A stretch of DNA of 64,000 nt from Anolis sagrei (GCF_037176765.1 NC_090023.1:9747542-9811541), one strand, 5' to 3'; positions 32,023 to 44,083 are shown, counted from the first letter of the stretch. Translations and numbers: made by a program. Notes: generated by a model not told the origin, from the sequence alone.

Positions 32023-32935
32023 TTCTGCTCAGCGGGAAACCTTCAACCCCTAAATAAAATATGAAATAGATGGAAGTAGAGAATATAGATTCTTCCCTAG
32101 GGAATTTATCCTTCTATTTCCTACGAAACCCATACATAAACATTAAGTCACCTAATTCAAAGTGACAAGCGTCTAACTCTTAACCCTGACAAATTCAGCT
32201 CCTCTCCAGTTCAACTCCTCCCTCTTTCCAAACTGGAGTGATAAGCATGTCTCCTTCCTTAGGGTTTCTCCCCTTCCAGAGCCATATTAATAATTCATCA
32301 GAATTACAGATGGTTTATCCTTGTCACAGTTTTTAGAGTGGCAGGATGGGCTGCCACTTAGGGGAGAAATTGAGACCTAGGTGCCCATTTTGGGGTGTTC
32401 TTTGGGCAATCCTGAGGATCGAGGCACTTGAGGGCAAGATCAGCCTCACTTTTGGTGACAAGGATAATTATACAGTAAACTCTGCCCATGTGGAACTTGG
32501 TTAATGTCAACCTGTGGGTCTCTCCTTCCAGTAAGAGGGCGAAGGATGTATATGTCTGAATGATAAGCTGATGAGCTGAAGCTTTATGTCACTCCATGCC
32601 TCTATGGGGGACACAACACCCAGTTTTAGAAACTTTTAATTTGAGTGACAGTTTAAGGAAGTTTGAGCTGGGAAGAACCTGAGTTTAGGTTTTAGACAAC
32701 TGTCATATCTGAATAGATATACATCATTTTAATGTTAGACTACACACAAACACCTCATGTGTGTATGTGTATATGTATGTATACACACACACACACACAT
32801 ATATATGTTGTGACTGGAATGTTGCAGAGATACAAGAGGAGAAAAGCCAGTTGGCAGGGAGAATAATCCCACCTAGCCTTTAAAGAGTACGTATCCAGTG
32901 TTTGAAGCTCTTCTTCTATCTTCCCCAGTATTTTT
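32023..32935. other. No gene recognised
   Basis: Unassigned; a CA/TA microsatellite lies at 32755-32810. Confidence 0.4.
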
Positions 32936-33187
32936 TTTTCATGTTAGGAGCGACTTGAGAAACTGCAAGTCTCAAGCCCCCAGTGGCACAATGGGTTATA
33001 CCCTTGTGTCGGCAGGACTGCTGACCAACAGATCAGTGGTTTGAATCTGGGGAGAGCATGGATGAGCTCCTTCTGTCAGCTCCAGCTCCACATGAGGAAA
33101 CATGAGAGAAACCTCCCACAAGGATGGCAAAGCATCAAACATCCGGCCAATTCTATCACACCAGAAGCAACTTGTAGTATTCTTACT
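32936..33187 (+). mobile_element. tRNA-derived SINE, third family
   Basis: Head CCCCAGTGGCACAATGGGTT (A box) and CAGTGGTTTGAATCTGGGGA (B box GGTTTGAATCT), body GAGAGAAACCTCCCACAAGG and end CCAGAAGCAACTTGTAG. A reversed piece of its own 3' end (TAGGAGCGACTTGAGAAACT) precedes the head at 32945-32964. Confidence 0.75.
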
Positions 33188-34304
33188 GATTGCCATTGAG
33201 ACTGACATTAATAGGTTTCGTATCTCAAATCCTTGGGATCACAAGTATTTGGGGAGCTTTTGGGGTTTTGAAATACCTGTATTTGCATAAGCATACATAA
33301 TAAGGTATCTGGGAGACGAGACCCAAGACTAAAGATAAAATTCATTTTGTTTGCTATACACTTAATACATGTAGCCTGAAGGGGATTTTATATGAAATTT
33401 AAAATAATTTCATGAAACATTGTATAGATTGAACCATCAGAAAATAAGGGTATCGCTATCTCAGCCATCCATGTGAAAAATTTCAGAATTTGGAAAATTT
33501 TGGATTTTGGAATTTTGAATCTGTATACCTGTATGGGGAGTTGGGGTGAAGCTGGCCATGTGTCCTACTTAACATTTTGAAAGTATCTTCTTTTTAGAGG
33601 TCTGGCCAATCTGACTCTGGTTCAAAGATAGAAAGTCATGGTGGGCCAAGGCTCTTCAACTATAACCAAAACAGCTGTGGTCTGTTTTCAGTTCTGGCAA
33701 CACTGTCTGCTTTCTTTCTGTCAATTTGTTGCTGGGCCCATGAAAAAGCCCCACATAAATAATTTGGGCTTTTTGTATGCACAGCCCAAGGGTGTTACTT
33801 ACTGTAACACCATTTAATATAAACTGTTTCTATGCTGCTGTTGCATTGTTCTGTTTCTTGATGTCCGTGTGTTTTATTATTCTTGATGCTAACCTTTGTT
33901 CTAGAATGAGAAAAAGTGCATTTGTTTTTATTTGTTTACAGTCAGCATCAATAAATGCAGCTATAGTTGTATTAATGAGAATTTATTGTCTCACATTAAG
34001 GGGATCTATTGTGTGTACAAATCATGAATCAAATATGTGCAGGGAGCTGTTAGGCATATCCTCAGCATCAAACTGGGGATGAAAAAAGGATTAGTAAGTA
34101 TGTTTTCTGTATTTTAAAATAGCTAGCGTGAAATGCCATAGCTTTGGGATCCCCAGATATTACATCCCCAACCTAGGAGAACCAAAGTGATCATTAGGGA
34201 GAGAAATTCAGTCTTCTCTTTTGTTGACAGAACTTGTTTAAAACTTTCAATTAATGAGCAAAATACCTTACCAGGGTATATATTGAATATGGGATGCATC
34301 TGTA
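33188..34304. other. No gene recognised
   Basis: AT-rich. The 101-codon ORF at 33777-34082 has hydrophobic runs (FYAAVALFCFLMSVCFIIL) but no family, codon bias or splice context to support it. Confidence 0.45.
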
Positions 34305-34955
34305 CTTACTTAGGCAATCCCTCATAGTTTCAGGATGGTGGTCCTCCAAGTTCTCAGAGGTTTCTTCTTGGTGGTGGGTTCGTAGGTAGCTGTGGAGCCC
34401 TATTCTTGATCCACATGTTCTGCAGTAAGGACATCAGTTTCGAGGTGGAAGGCAGTCGCGGTCATGGTTTGCTTGACACGCCTTCCTCTTGACATGTTTC
34501 TTCCTTTCGCCCTCCATTCATGCCTCTTTGAATTCTGCAGCACTGCTGGTCACAGCTGACCTCCAGCTGGAGCGCTCAAGGGCAAGGGCTTCCCAGGTCT
34601 CAGTGTCTATGCCACAGTTTTAAAAGTTGAATTCTGCAACACTGCTGGTCATAGCTGACCTCCAGTTAGAGCGTTCAAGGGCCAGGGCTTCCCAGGTCTC
34701 AGTGTCTATGCCACAATTTTAACAGTTGGCTTTAAGCCCATCTTTAAATTTCTTTTCCTGTCCACCAATATTACATTTCCTGTTTTTGAGTTCAAACTAT
34801 AGTAACTGCTTTGGGAGATGGTGATCAGGCATTTGGACATCAGGGCCAGTCCAGCGGAGTTGATGGCGTAGCAACATCACTTCAATAATGGTGGTCTCTG
34901 CTTCTTCCAGCACCCTGACATTTGTCCGCCTGTCTTCCCAAGAGATTTGTAGGAT
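34305..34955 (-). pseudogene. Zinc-finger-tailed LINE with internal duplication
   Basis: CTTACTTAGGCAATCCCTCA tail at the left, then finger and post-RT region in reverse up to AGGATGCATC. A segment of about 100 bp (GAATTCTGCAGCACTGCTGG through CAGTGTCTATGCCAC) occurs twice in tandem, at 34530-34628 and 34629-34728. Confidence 0.75.
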
Positions 34956-35035
34956 GCATCTGTACTGTAGACATAATGCAGTTTGACACCACTTTAACTA
35001 CCATGGTCCAATGGCTTTGTGTTCACTCTACAACA
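34956..35035. mobile_element. Palindromic MITE fragment
   Basis: GATGCATCTGTACTGTAGAC then TGCAGTTTGACACCACTTTA: one arm of the hAT-like palindromic MITE. Confidence 0.6.
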
Positions 35036-35103
35036 CAGAGGAAAGACATGATCATCAGAAAAAGGCATGCAGGCATAAGGTTGACCTATATCTAGTTATG
35101 CCA

Positions 35104-35500
35104 CTAACAACATGCCAGTTGGAAATCCCCAGCCAAGATGATTTTGTGATGTGTAGTCCAAAAAAGTAGCTTTTCCATATCTTGGGAGCTAGAATGGCAA
35201 TTCTCAAAGGCTTGTTGAAACCACGAGGTCTTCAAGCTCTTATGAAAGGAGGGGAGGGATGGGGTCTGTCTTATTTCCCTTGGAAGGGCGTTCCAGAGGC
35301 GGGGGGGGGGGGCACCACTGAGAAGGCCCTCTCTCATCCCCACCAACTGTACTTGTGACGGTGGTGGGAGCGAAAGGAGGGCCTCCCCGGAAGATCTTAG
35401 CGTTTGCACCGGTTCATAGAAAGAGATGTGATCGCGAAGATAGGCGGGGCCCGAACCATTTAGGGCTTTATAGGTCATAACCTGCACCATAACATATTTT
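35104..35500 (-). pseudogene. L2 LINE ORF2 C-terminal fragment
   Basis: VMTYKALNGSGPAYLRDHIS, SSGEALLSLPPPSQVQLVGM, PPRLWNALPREIRQTPSLPS and FHKSLKTSWFQQAF: L2 C-terminus over about 100 codons. A G homopolymer near 35302-35312 lies in the frame. The ORF stays open for 128 codons. Confidence 0.82.
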
Positions 35501-35513
35501 ATTTTATTTTATA

Positions 35514-37030
35514 CTAGCTTGGGGACCCGGCGTTGCCCGGGTTATTAGAGAAAGTGGGTAATGGTGGTTCTGTATGCCAAGTTTGGTCTTTATTGGTCTT
35601 TGGATAACGGCTGCATTATTTTCAGGAAGTGAGTGAAGGTACTTGAAGTCCCATCATCCATGGGCCATCCTCCTACAAACAGCAGCAGGATATAGAGTGG
35701 GTCATGGGGGCTGCATGTGCCAAGTTTAGTCTTGATTAGTCATTGGCGAGGGTCTCAGTGGCCTCAGGAAATGAGCAAAGGTACTGCAAGTCCCATCATC
35801 CATCTCCAAATTTTTCCAAACAACACCAGGACGTAAAGTGGGTCATGAGAGGTCTATGTGCCAAGTTTGCAAGTTTGGTCTTGATCCGTCATTGGATGAG
35901 GTTTGCAGAGGTCTCAGAATGTGAGTGAAGGTGCTGGAAGTTCCATCATCCATGGTCCACCCTTCTCCAAAACTGCAGGAGGATGTAGAGTGGGCCATGG
36001 GGGCTCTGTGTGCCAACGTTGGTCTTGATTGGTCATTTGATGAGTTTTGCAGCAGTCTTGGGTAGTGGAGGTACTTGAAGTCCCATCATCCATGGTCTGT
36101 CGTCCTCCAATGTGCTCCAGGATGTAGAGTGGGTCATTGAAGCTCCATGTGCCAAGTTTAGTCTTGATGAGTCATTGGCGAGGGTCTCAGTGGTCTCAGG
36201 AAGTGAGTGAAGTGACTGCAAGTCCCATCATCCATTGTCAAATTCTTCCAAACCACACCAGGATGTAGAGTGAGTTATGCAGGCTCTCTGTGTAAACTGT
36301 GGTCCTGATCCATCATCGTTGGCAGTTGTAATGGTCTTAGGAAGGGAGTGCAGGTATTGCAAGTTCCATCGTCCATGGTGCATCCTCCTTCAAACTGCAC
36401 CTGGATGTAGAGTGTGTCATGGAGACTCAGTGTGCCAAGTTTGGTATTTATTGGTAATTGGATGAGGGTTGCAGTGGTATGAAGAACTGAGCAATGGTAC
36501 TGCAAGTCCCATAATCCACGGTCCATCCCCGGCCAAATCACACCAGGACGTAAAGTGGGTCATGAGAGGTCTATGTGCGAAGTTTGGTCCTGATCTGTCA
36601 TTGGATGAGGTTAACAGCGGTCTCAGAATGTGTGTGATGGTACTGCAAGTCCCATCATCCATGGTTGCAGTAGGATGTCGAGTCGGTTTTGCAGGCTCTG
36701 TGTGCCAAGTGTGGTCTGTATTGGTAATTTTCTGACTCAGCCCCCTCTGGCCTTTTCCTTTCCTCTCTTTGTCATCTCGGAATGTTGAATTTGAGGCTGG
36801 CCAATCAGAGACCATATCCAAATTTCCTTCTCATGTCCCCGTTTCTGCCATGAACTCTTTTCTCCACCAGGGGCGCCTATTGAAGCTGGCCAATCAGAGA
36901 CCATATGCAAATAGCACCACTGCGGCAGCCAATCAGAATGTTGGAACTTTCAGGCTGGCCAATCAGAACGCTGCCACATACCCCTTCCGCCCTTCCTCTG
37001 TCCGATACAAACACTCTTCTTTATTATATA
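35514..37030 (-). mobile_element. Helitron family B, tandem unit 1
   Basis: Read on the minus strand the unit ends ...AATAACCCGGGCAACGCCGGG then TCCCCAAG and CTAG, with T following: a Helitron 3' end with a CCCGG/CCGGG hairpin. Inside are tandem monomers of about 140 bp (GCAAGTCCCATCATCCATGG, AGGATGTAGAGTGGGTCATG). The right part has CCAAT and octamer motifs. No Rep/Hel coding. Directly joined to the next unit at 37030/37031. Confidence 0.82.
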
Positions 37031-38943
37031 CTAGCTTGGGGACCCGGCGTTGCCCGGGTTATTAGAGAAAGTGGGTAATGGTGGTTCTGTATGCCAAGTT
37101 TGGTCTTTATTGGTCTTTGGATAACGGCTGCATTATTTTCAGGAAGTGAGTGAAGGTACTTGAAGTCCCATCATCCATGGCCCATCCTCCTACAAACAGC
37201 AGCAGGATATAGAGTGGGTCATGGGGGCTCTGTGTGCCAAGTTTGGTCTTTATCAGTCATTAGATGAGGGTGGCAGTGGTGTCAGTAAGTGAGTGAAGGT
37301 ACTGCAAGTCCCATCATCCAAAGTCCATCCCCTTTCAAACTGCAGCAGGATGTAGAGTGGATCATGGGGGCTCTGCGTGCCAAGTTTGGTCTTGATCGGT
37401 CATTAGAAGAGGGTTGCACAAATTTTTTGAAGGGAGTGGAGGTACTTGAAGTCCCATCATCCATGGTCTGTCCTCCTCCAAAGTGTAGCAGGATGTAGAG
37501 TGGGTCATTGGAGCTCCATGTGCCAAGTTTAGTCCTGATTAGTCATTGGCGAGGGTCTCAGTGGTCTCAGGAAGTGAGCAAAGGTACTGCAAGTCCCATC
37601 ATCCATCTCCAATTTTTTCCAAACACCAGGACGTAAAGTGGGTCATGAGAGGTCTATGTGCCCAAGTTTGGTCTTGATCCGTCATTGGATGAGGTTTGCA
37701 GAGGTTTCAGAATGTGAGTGAATGTACTGGAAGTTCCATCATCCATGGTCCACCCTGCTCCAAAACTGCAGCAGGATGTAGAGTGGGTCATGGGGGCTCT
37801 GTGTGCCAACTTTGGTCTTGATTGGTCATTAGATGAGTTTTGCAGCAGTCTTGGGTAGTGGAGGTACTTGAAGTCCCATCATCCATGGTCTGTCGTCCTC
37901 CAAACTGCTCCAGGATGTAGAGTGGGTCATTGAAGCTCCAGGTCCCAAGTTTAGTCTTGATGAGTCATTGGCGAGGGTCTCAGTGGTCTCAGGAAGTGAG
38001 TGAAGTGACTGCAAGTCCCATCATCCATTGCCAAATTCTTCCAAACCGTACCAGGATGTAGAGTGAGTTATGCGGGCTCTCTGTGTAAATTGTGGTCCTG
38101 ATCCATCATCGTTGGCAGTTGTAATGGTCTTAGGAAGGGAATGCAGGTATTGCAAGTCCCATCGTCCATGGTGCATCCTCCTTCAAACTGCACCTGGATG
38201 TAGAGTGCGTCATGGAGACTCAGTGTGCCAAGTTTGATATTTATCGGTAATTGGATGAGGGTTGCAGTGGTCTGAAGAATTGAGCAATGGTACTGCAAGT
38301 CCCATAATCCACGGTCCATCCCCGGCCAAACCACACCAGGACGTAAAGTGGGTCATGAGAGGTCTCTGTGCGAAGTTTGGTCCTGATCAGTCATTGGATA
38401 AGGTTAACAGCGGTCTCAGAATGTGAGTGGTGGTACTGCAAGTCCCATCATCCATGGTTCATCCTCCTCCAAACTGCAGTAGGATGTAGAGTGGGTGATG
38501 GGGGCTCTGTGTGCCTATTTCGGTCTGTATTGGGAGTGTTCTGACCCAGCCCCCTTTGGCCTTTCCTTTCCTCTCTTTGTCATCTCAGAATGTTGGATTT
38601 GAGGCTGGCCAATCAGAGACCATATGCAAATTTCCTTCTGTCATGCCCCGTTTCTGCCATGAACCCTCTTCTCCACCAGGGGCTCCTATTGAAGCTGGCC
38701 AATCAGAGACCATATGCAAATTTCCTTCTCATGTTCCCGTTTCTGCCATGAACTGTTTTCTCCACCAGGGGCTCCTATTGAAGCTGGCCAATCAGACACC
38801 ATATGCAAATAGCACCACTGCGGCAGCCAATCCGAATGTTGGAACTTTCAGGCTGGCCAATCAGAACGCTGGCACATACACCGCCCTTCCGCCCTCCACA
38901 ATTCCTCTGTCCGATACAAACAAACACTCTTCTTTATTATATA
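37031..38943 (-). mobile_element. Helitron family B, tandem unit 2
   Basis: Same structure, 1913 bp, with more internal monomers and three CCAAT-octamer cassettes (38600-38815). The left end CTAGCTTGGGGACCCGG follows ATTATATA of unit 1 without any spacer. Confidence 0.82.
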
Positions 38944-40783
38944 CTAGCTTGGGGACCCGGCGTTGCCTGGGTTATTAGAGAAAGTGGGTAATGGCGGTTC
39001 TGTATGCCAAGTTTGGTCTTTATTGGTCCAAAGTCCATCCCCTTTCAAACTGCAGCAGGATGTAGAGTGGATCATGGGGGCTCTATGTGCCAAGTGTGGT
39101 CTTGATTGGTCATTAGAAGAGGGTTGCAGCTATCTTTGGAAGGGAGTGGAGGTACTTGAAGTCCCATCATCCATGGTCTGTCCTCCTCCAAACTGCAGCA
39201 GGATGTAGAGTGGGTCAGTGGAGCTCCATGTGGCAAGTTTAGTCTTGATTAGTCATTGGCGAGGGTCTCAGTGGTCTCAGAAAGTGAGCAAAGGTACTGC
39301 AAGTCCCATCACCCATCTCCAAATTTTTTCAAATAACACCAGGACGTAAATTGGGTCATGAGAGGTCTATGTGCCCAAGTTTGGTCTTGATCCGTCATTG
39401 GATGAGGTTTGCAGAGGTCTCAGAATGTGAGTGAATGTACTGGAAGTTCCATCATCCATGGTCCACCCTGCTCCAAAACTGCAGCAGGATGTAGAGTGGG
39501 TCATGGGGGCTCTGTGTGCCACCTTTGGTCTTGATTGGTCATTAGATGAGTTTTGCAGCAGTCTTGGGTAGTGGAGGTACTTGAAGTCCCATCATCCATG
39601 GTCTGTCGTCCTCCAAACTGCTCCAGGATGTAGAGTGGGTCACTGAAGCTCCATGTGCCAAGTTTAGTCTTGATGAGTCATTGGCGAGGGTCTCAGTGGT
39701 CTCAGGAAGTGAGTGAAGTGACTTCAAGTCCCATCATCCATTGTCAAATTCTTCCAAACCGCACCAGGGTGTAGAGTGAGTCATGCGGGCTCTCTGTGTA
39801 AATTGTGGTCCTGATCCATCATTGTTGGCAGTTATAATGGTCTTAGGAAGGGAGTGCAAGTATTGCAAGTCCCATCGTCCATGGTGCATCCTCCTTCAAA
39901 CTGCACCTGGATGTAGAGTGCGTCATGGAGACTCAGTGTGCCAAGTTTGGTATTTATTGGTAATTGGATGAGGGTTGCAGTGGTCTGAAGAATGAGCGAT
40001 GGTACTGCAAGTCCCATAATCCACGGTCCATCCCAAGCCAAACCACAGCAGGATGTAAAGTGGGTCATGAGAGGTCTCTGTGCGAAGTTTGGTCCTGATC
40101 AGTCATTGGATAAGGTTAACAGCGGTCTCAGAATGTGAATGGTGGTACTGCAAGTCCCATCATCTGTGGTTCATCCTCCTCCAAACTGCAATAGGATGTA
40201 GAGTGGGTGATGGGGGCTCTGTGTGCCAACTTTGGTCTTGATTGGTCATTAGATGAGTTTTGCAGCATCTTGGGGAGTGGAGGTACTTGAAGTCCCATCA
40301 TCCATGGTCTGTCCTCCTCCAAACTGCACCAGGATGTAGAGTGGGTCATTGGAGCTCCATGTGCCAAGTTTAGTCTTGATGAGTCATTGGCGAGGGTGGT
40401 ACTGCAAGTCCCATCATCCATGGTTCATCCTCCTCCAAACTGCAGTAGGATGTAGAGTGGGTGATGGGGGTTCTGTGTGCCAAGTTTCGGTCTGTATTGG
40501 GAGTGTTCTGACCCAGCCCCCGGCCTTTCCTTTCCTCTCTTTGTCATCTCGGAATGTTGGATTTGAGGCTGGCCAATCAGAGACCATATGCAAATTTCCT
40601 TCTGTCATGCCCCGTTTCTGCCATGAACCCTCTTCTTCACCAGGGGCTCCTATTGAAGCTGGCCAATCAGAGACCATATGCAAATAGCACCTCAGCGGCA
40701 GCCAATCAGAACGCTGGCACATACACCGTCCGCCCTTCCTCTGTCCGATACAAACAAACACTCTTCTTTATTATATATACAGA
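38944..40783 (-). mobile_element. Helitron family B, tandem unit 3 with free 5' end
   Basis: Third unit. Unlike the other two, its right end extends past CTTCTTTATTATATA to ATACAGA before T, giving on the minus strand TCTGTATATATAATAAAG: the genuine TC-starting 5' end. So the array has one true 5' end and one true outer 3' end. Confidence 0.8.
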
Positions 40784-41343
40784 TATAGATATAGCTGAGC
40801 TCAAGATAATGCCAGGAAGGTACATTTCGAGGGGGAATTTCAAAATTTGGAGAAAGGCAGAGACTTAGGGCATTTGTTTAGAGAAACAATCGAGGTTTCA
40901 AGACATTCTAGGTTACTGTAGAAGATTTCTTAAGGGAGCCATTGGGTGGTCATCTGAGAATAGAGGGATGTGACCTGCTTCCTTATGAAGTATTCTGTTT
41001 CCCTGGTGTGTCGATTTTGGGATGAGATGGACAGGTTGCTATGACTCATCTAACCTACTGGGCAATCCTTTCTTGCTTATCCACATGGGACTAGCGCTGC
41101 CAGGCATAACGATGAGCTCGCTTTTTAAAAAGAAGAACAGTCTCTAAACTCCAGAGTCCTTTATTTTTCTCCCCAGAGCTTCTTAGTCAGATGTGATTAG
41201 ACGCCAGATGTGTCTCCTTGTAGCTTTATGGAATATGTCATCAATACAGTGAGATCTGTTGATGCAATTCCTTTAGGCATGAGGTTCAAAATTTGAAAGG
41301 AAAAGAGAATGCTTAGTTCTTCTTCCAGGCTAGTCATATTCTG
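40784..41343. other. No gene recognised
   Basis: Unassigned DNA following the Helitron array. Confidence 0.4.
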
Positions 41344-41637
41344 AGGCCCCTTCTACACTGTCAAATAAAATCCAGATTATCTGCTTTGAACGGGATAATA
41401 TGGCAGTGTAGACTCATATAATCCAGGTACCTTACACACAGCTATATAAATCAGAATATCAAGGCAGACAATCTACAATATCTACTTTGAATTGGATTAT
41501 CTGAGTCCCCACTGCCACGTAATCCAGTTTAATATGGATTTTATACAACTGTGTGGAAGGGGTACCAGTTCAAAGCAAATAATGTGGATGATCTGTTTTA
41601 ATAATTTTGATTATATGTCAGTGTAGAAGAGGCCTGA
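41344..41637. mobile_element. MITE with GGCCCCTTCTACACTG ends
   Basis: Left end GGCCCCTTCTACACTGTC, right end CAGTGTAGAAGAGGCC. Internal blocks AATCCAGATTATCTGCTTTG and GATAATATGGCAGTGTAGAC repeat in both orientations. Non-coding, hAT-like in general form. Confidence 0.75.
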
Positions 41638-41639
41638 AT

Positions 41640-41820
41640 CGTTGTTGTTGCATTGTTGTTGTTGCTTACTTTATTTTATCCCACCTTTCTTCCTATAGGG
41701 GCTCAAGGTGGCTAACACTGACATGACACAATACAATAGGAAAATACATATACATATGAATATACATATTTTTTTTAAAAAATGTGTCATGTAAAAGTTA
41801 AAAAACAATTCATTTAGGGA
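41640..41820 (-). mobile_element. LINE 3' tail (L2-like)
   Basis: TTATTTTATCCCACCTTTCT and TAGGGGCTCAAGGTGGCTAA are the reverse of the usual LINE end. Preceded by a TTG microsatellite. Confidence 0.6.
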
Positions 41821-41822
41821 TT

Positions 41823-42048
41823 GTTGTTGTTCATTCATTCAGTCGAATCCGACTCTTTGTGACTTCATGGACCAGCCCACGCCAGAGCTCCCTGTTGGTC
41901 GTCACCACTCCCAGCTCCTTCAAGGTCAATCCAGTCACTTCAAGGATACCATCCATCCATCTCGCCCTTGTTCGGCCCCTCTTCCTTTTTCCTTCCATTT
42001 TCCCCAGTGCAATTGTCTTCTCTAAGCTTTCCTTTCTTCTCATGATGT
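41823..42048 (-). pseudogene. BovB/RTE LINE 3' end
   Basis: Minus strand: MRRKESLEKTIALGKMEGKR, ARWMDGILEVTGLTLKELGV, ELWRGLVHEVTKSRIRLNE with the (CAA)n tail at the left edge. 70 codons open. The upstream side abuts the LINE below. Confidence 0.85.
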
Positions 42049-42124
42049 GAATTTAGGGATTAGAAACAATATATCTAAAAAAGGGGAAAAGATGGTAGCA
42101 GAAAGTATCAAAATAGTCTCCTGG

Positions 42125-42975
42125 GCACCGGTAGCTGGCGTTGGGCTTCTCCTTACATCCGCAAGCCAATTGATTCCAGGTTCCTGCAACCTGCAGAACT
42201 TTCTGTTGCAGTTCCAAGTTTTCCAATTTAATATCCTGCGAAAACTTACTGGCAGCACAAAATTAATAAGAACATCAGCCCTAGCCTTGTCTTACTCAAC
42301 TGCTGAGAATGCCTGCCCTGTTTGGCATAGGTCTGCCCATACAAAGCACGGGAACATAGCATTGAATGAAACATGCAGAATAATCACAGGGTGTCTTAAA
42401 CCTACACCTGTTGATAAATTCTACAAGCTAGCTGGCATTGCCCCCCTAATGTGCGACGGGAAGTTGCTAAATGTGAGAGAAATAAGGTTGAACCCTGTGA
42501 AAGCCACCCACTACATGGCTACCAGCCTCCTCCTAATAGACTCAAATCAAGGAAAAGCTTTATGAGAACTACCACTCCTCTTGGCGTCCCTCCAGCAACA
42601 GCAAGGTATCCCTCTGGGCAGGTAACTCAGGAAATCCCAGCTGGATAGCTCCCCCGCAAGGCTCTTCCTCCAGAAGAATGGGCAACCTGGAAGTCCCTGT
42701 ATAGAAGCAGAAGCGGAGTGGGAGGTCGAAAGACAACCTGGCAAAATGGCACTAAAAGAATCCCACACCTTGTGGAGCAGAACACACAACTCTGCATCTG
42801 TATGCTTGTCCTTCATACCCTGCCTCATGTACAGAGGAGAGATTGTTGGAGGCTACAGACAATGGTTGCTGTTGCTTGTTTTTGGTCAAAAGATATTTAG
42901 CCATCTGTGCTCCTTCTATTTTTATCAGTTTTATACTAATTTATGCAATGCTTTTGATATGAAATAAAAATTTAA
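42125..42975 (+). pseudogene. LINE ORF2 C-terminal remnant
   Basis: Plus-strand relative of the 4.6-kb LINE: RKLTGSTKLIRTSALALSYS, TAENACPVWHRSAHTKHGN, LNETCRIITGCLKPTPVDKF and YKLAGIAPLMCDGKLLNV. The frame shifts after SNQGKAL (about 42563); a further WATWKSL-type reading follows in another frame. Ends near GAAATAAAAATTTAATATTT. Confidence 0.75.
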
Positions 42976-43029
42976 TATTTTGACCCGGGGTGGGGTGGGG
43001 GGTGTCCGTGCTCGGCAACAGCACTGACA

Positions 43030-43618
43030 GAATACCATAGATATAATTTATTTTGGGTTGAATCCAGGGAAGTCATGCTACCCCTCTATTCGGCCTTGGT
43101 TAGACCACAGCTTGAATACTGTGTCCACTTCTGGGCACCGCAATTGAAGAGAGATATTGACAAGCTGGAATGTGTCCAGAGGAGGGCAACTAAAATGATC
43201 AAGGGTCTGGAGAACAAGCCCTATGAGGAGCGGCTTAAAGAGCTGGGCATGTTTAGCCTGCAGAAGAGAAGACTGAGAGGAGACATGAAAGCCATGTATA
43301 AATATGTGAGGGGAAGTCATAGGGAGGAGGGAGCAAGCTTGTTTTATTCTGCTCTGGAGACTAGGATACAGAACAACAGCTTCAAACTACAGGAAAGGAG
43401 ATTCCATCTGAACATGAGGAAGAACTTCCTAACTGTGAGAGCTGTTCACTCTCTGCTGTGGTGGAGGGTCCTTCTTTGGAGGCTTTTAAGCAGAGGCTGG
43501 ATGGCCATCTGTTGGGGGGCTCTTTGAATGTGATTTTCCTGCTTCTTGGCAGAATGGGGTTGGACTGGATGACCCACGAGGTCTCTTTTAACTCAAGGAT
43601 TCTATGACTCTATGAATC
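43030..43618 (+). pseudogene. CR1 LINE 3' end
   Basis: Reads [20 protein letters not shown]-type text, [80 protein letters not shown] short deletion after RAV shifts the frame before VVEGPSL. Ends with GGATTCTATGACTCTATG. Confidence 0.9.
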
Positions 43619-43817
43619 CAAGATGTTGGTGGGCTTTTTTGTTTTGTTTACTAACAGAAGGTGTTTCATCGTTCTATGAGCTGGAGAAGCCTTCTTCTTC
43701 TGGCAGGCTATTGTTTCCATGTGTGGTGGTGTCATTGCATAGCAAAGTTTTCATAGGAATGGTTCAGTTCTGGAAGAATTTTACCATGCAATTTAGGTGA
43801 ATATATGTTTAGCACAA
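43619..43817. other. Unassigned spacer
   Basis: No ORF or repeat family recognised. Confidence 0.35.
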
Positions 43818-44083
43818 TCTATATAAATAAAAATGTAATGTTCGTTTGTGGGATTAACATAACTCAAAAACCACTGGACAAATTAACACCAAATTTGGAC
43901 ACAAGACGCCTATCAGGCCAACAATTGACCATCACTCATAAAAACAAAGGAAAACACAGCAGAAGAGACTTAAAAAGGCAAAACATAAAAAAATACATTA
44001 TAACTCATGCACAAAACCACATACACACACAAAACACATATACACAGACTGGGCCACAGCAACGCGTGGCAGGGGATGGCTCG
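43818..44083 (+). mobile_element. Short Helitron (family A type)
   Basis: Begins TCTATATAAATAAAAATGTA after A, contains CAAAAACCACTGGACAAATT and AGCAGAAGAGACTTAAAAAG, and ends GGGCCACAGCAACGCGTGGC, AGGGGATGG, CTCG (in place of CTAG) then T. Only 266 bp: both ends kept, interior minimal. Confidence 0.85.

Noticed and set aside
33777-34082. Hydrophobic 101-codon ORF that could be a membrane protein
   Set aside because: AT-rich region, no family resemblance, no promoter or splice context; T-rich codons give hydrophobic residues by chance.
35514-40783. CRISPR-like or coding array because of regular repeats
   Set aside because: Monomers of about 140 bp are contiguous without unique spacers, and the unit ends are Helitron termini in a vertebrate genome.
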